Positions 58,657-64,000 of a stretch of 64,000 nucleotides of DNA are shown piece after piece. The notes under the pieces were generated by a model. That model searched no databases. It was not told where the DNA came from and saw nothing but the letters and a program-made list of their open reading frames with translations. Position numbers and translations under genes: made by a program. The stretch is from NCBI GenBank assembly GCA_934434925.1, contig CAKSAC010000001.1:124001-188000 (forward strand). The letters run 5' to 3'. Source of the stretch: an uncultured Eubacteriales bacterium (lineage in GTDB: Bacteria; Bacillota; Clostridia; Oscillospirales; CAG-272). The first letter of the stretch is position 1. Every line of letters begins with the position of its first letter.

Positions 58657-58851
58657 TCAGTGCTGGATCATGGATTTAATCGTGGGCGTCATAGACTTGC
58701 TCAGGATAAATCCTTTGCGGAGAGTTCTCTTTCTCTTCGCGGTTTTGATGCCCAGATTGTGGCGATGCTGGGAGTGATAGATTTTGACTTTTCCGCCTGC
58801 CGTCAGCGAAAATCTTTTCGCGGAGGCTTTGTGTGTTTTCATCTTTCCCAT
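58657..58851 (-). CDS. rpmI: 50S ribosomal protein L35
   Basis: The 64-residue highly basic protein starts MGKMKTHKASAKRFSLTAGG and ends SKSMTPTIKSMIQH, typical L35. It lies 53 bases after infC and 32 before rplT, with AAGGAGAAAT as ribosome site. Confidence 0.96.
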   Translation of the reverse strand: MGKMKTHKASAKRFSLTAGGKVKIYHSQHRHNLGIKTAKRKRTLRKGFILSKSMTPTIKSMIQH

Positions 58852-58904
58852 GATATTTCTCCTTCTAAAATACTATCGGTGAAACCGAGTTGATAACAGG
58901 GTCT

Positions 58905-59426
58905 TCAGCGTGCGTTCTTGATCGGGCAAACGACCACAGACAGCAGTCGCCCGTCAACTGCCGGGGGCTTATCGCAGGTCCCGACATCGGCGCAAGCATT
59001 AAGAAAACGGTCGATAACCGCCCGCCCCATATCCTGGTGGGCCATCTCGCGTCCTTTGAAGCGAATCACGGTCTTTACCTTGTCTCCGCCCTGCAAAAAC
59101 TTGCGGGCCTGGTTGACACGCGTCTCAAAATCATGGGTATCGATCCGGCAGGAAAGCTGAATCTCTTTGATTTTGACGATTTGTTGGTTACGCTTGGCTT
59201 CTTTCTCTTTTTTGTCGCGCTCAAAACGGTATTTTCCGTAATCCATTACGCGGCAGACAGGCGGCTGTGCGTCGGGTGCCATGAGAACGAGATCCATCCC
59301 GCGACCGTACGCGTATTCCAGCGCCGAGTGGGAAGACATGATGCCGAGTTGCTCGCCCTCCGGTCCTACAAGCCTCACTTCCTTGAAAACGATGCTTTCG
59401 TTTACCAGTAAATCCTTCGTGCTAAT
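58905..59426 (-). CDS. infC: Translation initiation factor IF-3 (AUU start)
   Basis: IF-3 keeps subunits apart and proofreads the start codon. The 173-residue protein reads ISTKDLLVNESIVFKEVRLVGPEGEQLGIM and ends in the C-terminal DMGRAVIDRFLNACAD region. The ATT at 59426 is chosen because GGAGG lies eight bases upstream and IF-3 genes characteristically use AUU for autoregulation. No ATG fits the family start. It heads infC-rpmI-rplT and follows an L20-type leader with terminator. Confidence 0.96.
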   Translation of the reverse strand: MSTKDLLVNESIVFKEVRLVGPEGEQLGIMSSHSALEYAYGRGMDLVLMAPDAQPPVCRVMDYGKYRFERDKKEKEAKRNQQIVKIKEIQLSCRIDTHDFETRVNQARKFLQGGDKVKTVIRFKGREMAHQDMGRAVIDRFLNACADVGTCDKPPAVDGRLLSVVVCPIKNAR

Positions 59427-59447
59427 GGTAGTTACCTCCGTAATCCG

Positions 59448-59580
59448 TAAAAAAAATGCGTACGAATCTCCGCACGCATAAAGACACAGGAAAAGCCCTG
59501 TGACGATATTAACCCTGACGCACGCTCGTGGCAAGGTGAGAACGGAAATTCTGCTTCTTCAAGTGTGATTTTCACACTGC
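59448..59580 (-). promoter_or_regulatory. L20-type leader with terminator (attenuator)
   Basis: The leader of infC contains TTCTCACCTTGCCACGA and GGGTTAATATCGTCACAGG, which I recognise as resembling the Firmicutes L20 leader. A terminator hairpin ATGCGT/ACGCAT followed by eight T on the minus strand (59448-59479) ends it, 22 bases before infC. L20 binding is known to favour termination in such leaders. Confidence 0.8.
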
Positions 59581-59585
59581 CATAC

Positions 59586-59614
59586 AGTATAGCATGGCCG
59601 TATTGACTTGTCAA
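59586..59614 (-). promoter_or_regulatory. infC operon promoter
   Basis: On the minus strand TTGACA (59609-59614), 17 bases and TATACT (59586-59591) form a near-perfect promoter about 160 bases before infC. Confidence 0.87.
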
Positions 59615-59822
59615 GAGATTTTTTGTTCTTTTTTCACTTTTTTCTGTTTTTGCATAAATTTCACGAGAAATGAATACTCAGCGGGTCGGTGCCGGCGGGT
59701 CTTATCGCTTTTGCCGGGCGGCGGCCACGCGGTTTTTCCTTACTTTCACGCGCCGACTGAGGTACATTTTCCCGTTAACGCGCCCGTATTCGGAAAAATT
59801 CCGATAAAATTAACAAAACATA

Positions 59823-59851
59823 TGGAATTCCCACGCACGATGTGCTATAAT
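59823..59851 (+). promoter_or_regulatory. lon promoter (extended -10)
   Basis: TGC-TATAAT (59843-59851) is an extended -10. The -35 TGGAAT (59823-59828) is weak, 17 bases upstream. No CIRCE or CtsR-like operator was seen. The rest of 59615-59822 shows nothing else. Confidence 0.6.
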
Positions 59852-59920
59852 GTAGTATACTGCATGAATTATACGCCGATGGCGTTACAATAGATGCAAA
59901 TTCAAATTCAGGATTATTAT

Positions 59921-62374
59921 ATGAGCAATTTTATTGAGAAAGCCGAAGCGCTTTCCCTTCCCTTGATTCCGCTTCGCGGTACGGTGGCTTTTCCTTCCGT
60001 TCAGATGAATCTTTCCATCACACGCGGTATTTCGCTGAAAGCGTTCGGCCAGGCTGCTTCGCATGATGCCGGCGCGATTCTTGTCGCGCAGAAGGATCCG
60101 TCTATTGACGAGCCGGAAGAAAAAGATTTTTACAAAGTCGGTACCGTTTGCGTCATCAAGCAGGTCACGAAAACGCCGGACGGCACGCTTACCGTAATGT
60201 TTGAGGGGGTCCGCCGCGCCAGAATTCAGTCCGTCGCGTTTACGGACGGTTTTTTCCGCGCGGACGTTGTATGTAAAAAAATGACGCTCGGCACGGCGGC
60301 CGGTCTGCGGGCCGACGCCCTGCTTGACGAACTTTCACGCACATTGGAAGAAATCCAGCCGATTCATCCTACATTGACGGACGAAGTCCGCATGGCCGCC
60401 GTCGCCATCCGCGACCCCGGTCTTTCGGCTGATTTTACGGCTTCCGCCGTCCTTCTCAATACCCGCAACAAGCAGGCCGTGCTGGAAGATTTCAACCCGC
60501 TCATGCGTTTAGAGCATTTGCTTGTCCTTTTGCAGGAAGAAAAAGAACTGCTTTCCTGCGAAGCAAAAATCCACAGCGCCGTGCGTGAAAAGGTGGATGA
60601 GCATCAGAAAGAATTCTTTTTGCGCGAAGAACTGCGGGCCATTCAGCAGGAACTCGGCGAAGACTCTGACGAAATCGAGGAATATTCCGCAAAAATCGAC
60701 AAAACGCCCATGCCGGACGAAGCGCGCGAAAAACTGCGCAAAGAACTCGGAAAATTGGCAAAAACGCCTTATGGCGCGGCGGAAAGCGTCGTTCTGCGTA
60801 ATTACCTCGATACGTGCCTGGAACTTCCGTGGAGCAAAAAAACCAAAGACAAACTCGATATGGCGGCGGTTGAACGCGTGTTGAACGCCGATCACGACGG
60901 ACTTGACAAGGTCAAAGAACGCATTCTTGAGTATGTGGCCGTCCGGAAACTTGCGCCCGACATCAAGAATCAGATTCTCTGTCTTGTCGGCCCTCCCGGG
61001 GTCGGAAAGACCTCGGTCGCCGCATCGGTCGCTCGTGCCCTCGGGCGCAAATATTCCCGCATTTCGCTCGGCGGCATCCGGGATGAAGCGGATATCCGCG
61101 GCCATCGGAAGACCTATGTCGGGGCCATGCCGGGGCGTATCGTCACATCACTTACCAACGCGAAATCGATGAATCCCGTCATTGTGCTGGACGAGGTGGA
61201 TAAACTCTCCCGCGACCTGCACGGCGACCCGTCCTCTGCCCTTTTGGAAGTCCTGGACCCCGAACAGAATAAATATTTCCGCGATCATTTTCTTGAAATG
61301 CCGCTTGATCTTTCCGATTGCCTCTTCATCGCCACGGCCAATTATTACGACAATATACCCGAGGCGCTGATCGACCGCATGGAAATTATTGAAGTCAAAC
61401 CCTATACCCGCACGGAAAAATTCGCGATTGCCCTGCACCATCTGATTCCGAAGCAGATGAAGCGCCACGGACTGACAAAAAGAACTCTCCTGTTGCGAGA
61501 CGATGCCGTATATGAGATCATCGATCACTATACCCGGGAAGCCGGCGTGCGGAATCTGGAACGCGAACTGGCGGCTCTTTTCCGTCGCGCCGCGAAAAAA
61601 ATTGCCGGAGGCGAAGCGACCCGGGTCCGGGTGGATGCCGAAAATCTCCGGGACTATCTCGGCAAGCGCAAATTCCGGCCGGAACAGGAACTCTGCCGGG
61701 ATGAAGTCGGCGTGATAAACGGGCTGGCTTACACCAGCGCCGGCGGAGACATTTTGCGTGTGGAAGCTCTTCCGATGCCCGGCACCGGAAAGATTGAGCT
61801 GACCGGTTCGCTCGGCGAGGTGATGAAGGAATCGGCACATATAGCGTACAGTTGCGTCCGCGCCCGCGCCGCTTCGTTCGGCCTTGACCCCTCCTCTTTT
61901 GCGAAAGAAGATATTCATATCCACTTCCCGGAGGGAGCGGTTCCGAAAGACGGCCCTTCCGCCGGCGTAACCATGGTGTCGGCGCTTGTCAGCGCCCTGA
62001 CGGGGATTCCCGCCCGGTGTGACGTGGCCATGACGGGAGAAGTGACTTTGCACGGGCGCGTTCTGCCGATCGGCGGTCTGACAGAAAAAACGATGGCCGC
62101 TTATCGTGCCGGAATCAAAACGGTTCTTATTCCCCGCGATAATGAACGCGACCTGGATGAGATTGATAAAGAAGCCGCGGCGCATTTGCACTTCATCCTC
62201 TGTGATACGGTGGACGATGTGCTGAAAAATGTATTACGGAGCCAACCGATCCCATACACCGCTCCCGTAACTGCCAAAAACGAAAATCAACAGGAGGGAA
62301 AACTGAAATATCCGGACATTCCCGTTACCTATACCACGGGCAATACCGGTATCAGTGTTACCGGCAATTTATGA
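59921..62374 (+). CDS. lon: ATP-dependent protease Lon
   Basis: Lon degrades misfolded and regulatory proteins. The 817-residue protein has the N-terminal LAN domain (LSLPLIPLRGTVAFPSVQMNL), Walker A GPPGVGKTSVAAS, Walker B VIVLDEVDKL and the Ser-Lys dyad at S680 (PKDGPSAGVTM) and K723 (GGLTEKTMAA). ATG at 59921 follows AGGAT at the right distance; an ATG at 59894 is an alternative with no ribosome site. The engB ATG overlaps its stop by four bases, the usual lon-engB order. Confidence 0.96.
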   Translation: MSNFIEKAEALSLPLIPLRGTVAFPSVQMNLSITRGISLKAFGQAASHDAGAILVAQKDPSIDEPEEKDFYKVGTVCVIKQVTKTPDGTLTVMFEGVRRARIQSVAFTDGFFRADVVCKKMTLGTAAGLRADALLDELSRTLEEIQPIHPTLTDEVRMAAVAIRDPGLSADFTASAVLLNTRNKQAVLEDFNPLMRLEHLLVLLQEEKELLSCEAKIHSAVREKVDEHQKEFFLREELRAIQQELGEDSDEIEEYSAKIDKTPMPDEAREKLRKELGKLAKTPYGAAESVVLRNYLDTCLELPWSKKTKDKLDMAAVERVLNADHDGLDKVKERILEYVAVRKLAPDIKNQILCLVGPPGVGKTSVAASVARALGRKYSRISLGGIRDEADIRGHRKTYVGAMPGRIVTSLTNAKSMNPVIVLDEVDKLSRDLHGDPSSALLEVLDPEQNKYFRDHFLEMPLDLSDCLFIATANYYDNIPEALIDRMEIIEVKPYTRTEKFAIALHHLIPKQMKRHGLTKRTLLLRDDAVYEIIDHYTREAGVRNLERELAALFRRAAKKIAGGEATRVRVDAENLRDYLGKRKFRPEQELCRDEVGVINGLAYTSAGGDILRVEALPMPGTGKIELTGSLGEVMKESAHIAYSCVRARAASFGLDPSSFAKEDIHIHFPEGAVPKDGPSAGVTMVSALVSALTGIPARCDVAMTGEVTLHGRVLPIGGLTEKTMAAYRAGIKTVLIPRDNERDLDEIDKEAAAHLHFILCDTVDDVLKNVLRSQPIPYTAPVTAKNENQQEGKLKYPDIPVTYTTGNTGISVTGNL

Positions 62375-62994
62375 GTGCCAAGATCAATTTTCAGAACGTC
62401 GCTCTGAAAATATCCGCAGGTTTTCCCGCCCAGTTCCCTCGTGACGCGCGACCGAGGATTGCTTTCTCCGGTCGCTCCAATGCAGGCAAGAGTTCGCTCA
62501 TCAACGCTCTGCTCGGGCGCAAGGACCTGGCGCGCGTCAGTTCTGCCCCGGGAAAGACGATTACCGTAAATTTTTATGACATCGACGGGAAGCTGTATTT
62601 TGTCGATCTCCCCGGATACGGTTTTGCCAAACGCCCGGACAGTGAGAAAAAGAAATGGTCCGCATTGACGGACGGATTTTTTGTCAACAATCCCGATACG
62701 GACATGCTTCGGCTTGTTGTCCAACTGGTGGATATACGGCACGACCCGACCGAAGACGACCGCCTGATGCTGAACTTTCTCCGGGAAAGCAACCTGCCTT
62801 ACCTGGTGGTGGCATCCAAAGCGGACAAGATTTCTCCCACCGCCGCACGTGCGGCAATCAACCGGCTGAAGGACGGATTTCCCGGTATATCGGTCCTTGC
62901 CTTCTCCGCACTGAACGGAGAGGGCCGGGATATTCTCCGGAAAAAAATCCTAAAAGCCGCTTTTTCCGATGCTGAGGAGGCCTGCGAACCTTGA
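62371..62994 (+). CDS. engB: Ribosome biogenesis GTPase EngB (YsxC)
   Basis: EngB is needed for 50S assembly. The 207-residue protein has G1 GRSNAGKSSLIN, G3 FVDLPGYGFAKRP, G4 ASKADKI and the G5-like FSALNGEGRD. Length fits (about 195-210). It overlaps lon by four bases upstream and the M50 gene by four downstream. Confidence 0.95.
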   Translation: MSAKINFQNVALKISAGFPAQFPRDARPRIAFSGRSNAGKSSLINALLGRKDLARVSSAPGKTITVNFYDIDGKLYFVDLPGYGFAKRPDSEKKKWSALTDGFFVNNPDTDMLRLVVQLVDIRHDPTEDDRLMLNFLRESNLPYLVVASKADKISPTAARAAINRLKDGFPGISVLAFSALNGEGRDILRKKILKAAFSDAEEACEP

Positions 62995-63668
62995 ATGTAC
63001 AACTTCTGATAGGATATTTGCTGTCTGTTCCCGCCGTACTGATTGCCCTGTCGGTGCATGAATACGCACACGGATTTGCCGCATGGAAACTCGGCGATCC
63101 GACCGCGCGCAGTCTCGGTCGGCTGACCCTGAATCCGTTCCGGCATCTCGACCCCGTCGGAATCGTTTGCATGATTTTATTCCATTTCGGATGGGCCAAG
63201 CCCGTTCCGATCAATACCCGCTATTTTAAGCATCCGCGGCGCGATATTGCCATTACGGCGTTCGCCGGCCCTCTTGCCAACTTCACGATGGCGTTTTTCG
63301 GCGCGTTCTTCTATTGTTGCGCCAATGCCACTTTTTCCGCGGTTTTGCGCGGAACCGACTCTCCTTCCGGAACACTGGTTTCGGTTTTTGCATACACGCT
63401 CCAGTTTCTTTTCCTCTTTCACTATCTGAACCTGACGCTCGGACTTTTCAACTGCATTCCGATTCCCCCTCTGGACGGATCGCGGTTTCTGCTTGTTTTT
63501 CTTCCGCCCCGCCTTTATTTCGGCGTGATGAAGTATGAACGATATATTTCTCTGGCTTTGATGGCGCTTCTGTTTTTCGGCGCGTTCACGGGATTTCTCA
63601 GTACTGTTTCCGGCCGCCTGTCTGAGTTGATCTTCTCGATTTTCCGTTTGATACCTTGCTTTGAATGA
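62991..63668 (+). CDS. M50 site-2 protease family membrane metalloprotease
   Basis: This 225-residue protein is a short, FieF-free M50 peptidase with the zinc motif HEYAHG (about 23-28) in the first helix and NCIPIPPLDGSR supplying the distal Asp ligand. About five hydrophobic segments are present. Such proteins cut substrates within the membrane, often anti-sigma factors, but this short group has no fixed substrate. TTG at 62991 overlaps the engB TGA, with GGAGG ten bases upstream. scpA follows eight bases later. Confidence 0.88.
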   Translation: MNVQLLIGYLLSVPAVLIALSVHEYAHGFAAWKLGDPTARSLGRLTLNPFRHLDPVGIVCMILFHFGWAKPVPINTRYFKHPRRDIAITAFAGPLANFTMAFFGAFFYCCANATFSAVLRGTDSPSGTLVSVFAYTLQFLFLFHYLNLTLGLFNCIPIPPLDGSRFLLVFLPPRLYFGVMKYERYISLALMALLFFGAFTGFLSTVSGRLSELIFSIFRLIPCFE

Positions 63669-63675
63669 GGATACT

Positions 63676-64000
63676 ATGGATGAAATAATCTTCCGCCTGG
63701 ATCAATTTGAAGGGCCTATGGATCTTCTGTTGGAGATCATCAAGAAAAATCGTTATAAAATCACCGATATTCCGATTGCCGAGATCTGTGATCAATATCT
63801 GTCCTATATGGACGCGGCGGAAAAAATGGACCTCAATCTGACCAGTGAATTTATCGTGATGGCCAGCGAACTTCTCCTGATAAAAAGCATTATTCTTTTG
63901 CCGCGTTCGACCGAAGAAGTCGCCGTTAAGAAAGCGGAACTGGAAAACGCTTTACAGATTTATCAACAAGCAAAGGCCGCCGCCGTGGACATGCAAAAAC
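63676..64000 (+). CDS. scpA: Segregation and condensation protein A, 5' part
   Basis: The gene runs off the right edge after 108 codons. The N-terminus (M)DEIIFRLDQFEGPMDLLLEIIKKNRYKI is the ScpA kleisin signature, followed by DIPIAEICDQYLSYM and FIVMASELLLIKS. ScpA bridges SMC heads, and smc itself lies at 46942-50565 on the opposite strand. GAGGAT precedes the ATG. Location after an M50 gene is a common Clostridia arrangement. Confidence 0.95.
   Translation, partial: MDEIIFRLDQFEGPMDLLLEIIKKNRYKITDIPIAEICDQYLSYMDAAEKMDLNLTSEFIVMASELLLIKSIILLPRSTEEVAVKKAELENALQIYQQAKAAAVDMQK

Noticed and set aside
61148..62191. A 347-codon minus-strand frame
   Set aside because: It lies entirely inside lon, antisense, with shadow-like composition.
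1..64000. Mobile elements, prophage, CRISPR arrays, defence systems
   Set aside because: No transposase, integrase, Cas or toxin-antitoxin proteins, no regularly spaced repeat array, and gene content is housekeeping throughout.

Overview
The window looks like ordinary core chromosome of an endospore-forming Clostridia-type bacterium (Bacillota). The evidence is spoIIID, spoVT and a PdaA-type deacetylase, the Firmicutes-specific rplU-prp-rpmA cluster with a cleavable L27 leader, an L20-type leader before infC, a CD1247-like zinc-ribbon protein and the YmfF/YmfH peptidase pair. Base composition is near balanced. Vegetative promoters are unusually clear, with many TTGACA/TTGNNN-N17-TATAAT boxes. 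I see no insertion sequence, prophage, CRISPR array or replication origin. The genus cannot be read from the sequence; an uncultured gut lineage is a guess.

Layout. 1-1200: iron uptake, with a feoB start, two FeoA proteins and a short DtxR-type repressor under iron-box operators. 1325-1477: tRNA-Arg and tRNA-Gly. 1.6-7.2 kb: an endonuclease IV-like protein, EF-P, a zinc-ribbon protein, a SpoU methyltransferase, SpoIIID, a PHP phosphatase and an ECF transporter S subunit with an unexplained leader. 7.2-14.8 kb: aspartokinase, a DUF1538 membrane protein with a tandem PII-like partner, a GH3 glycosidase divergent from an AraC regulator, and a DMT permease. 14.8-16.6 kb: a gene-poor stretch with a candidate structured RNA, tRNA-Ser and a cysteine-rich, probably sporulation-linked protein. 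16.6-29.8 kb: a P-loop protein, pgi, a DacF-type carboxypeptidase, two deacetylases, rpsU, folD, two M16 peptidases, a NahK-like kinase, spoVT and a second DMT permease.

30-42.4 kb: a minus-strand unit coaE-M18 peptidase-prfA-sua5-parC, then tmcAL, a DUF3048 lipoprotein, galE and the L21/L27 cluster. 42.4-59.6 kb: a tightly packed minus-strand housekeeping run, infC-rpmI-rplT-trmH-dprA-topA-trmFO-plsX-rnc-smc-ftsY-rdgB-yhbY-nadD-yqeK-lcp-rsfS, many joined by 4-14 nt overlaps. 59.9-64 kb: lon-engB-M50 protease-scpA on the plus strand.

No clear new defence or mobile system is present. The best leads are the unassigned structured RNA (15145-15317), an apparent CTG start codon in dprA coupled to the upstream gene by a CTGA overlap, a hairpin placed between Shine-Dalgarno and start of a YbjN-like gene, the DUF1538/PII-like pair, the cysteine-rich protein and the ECF leader.
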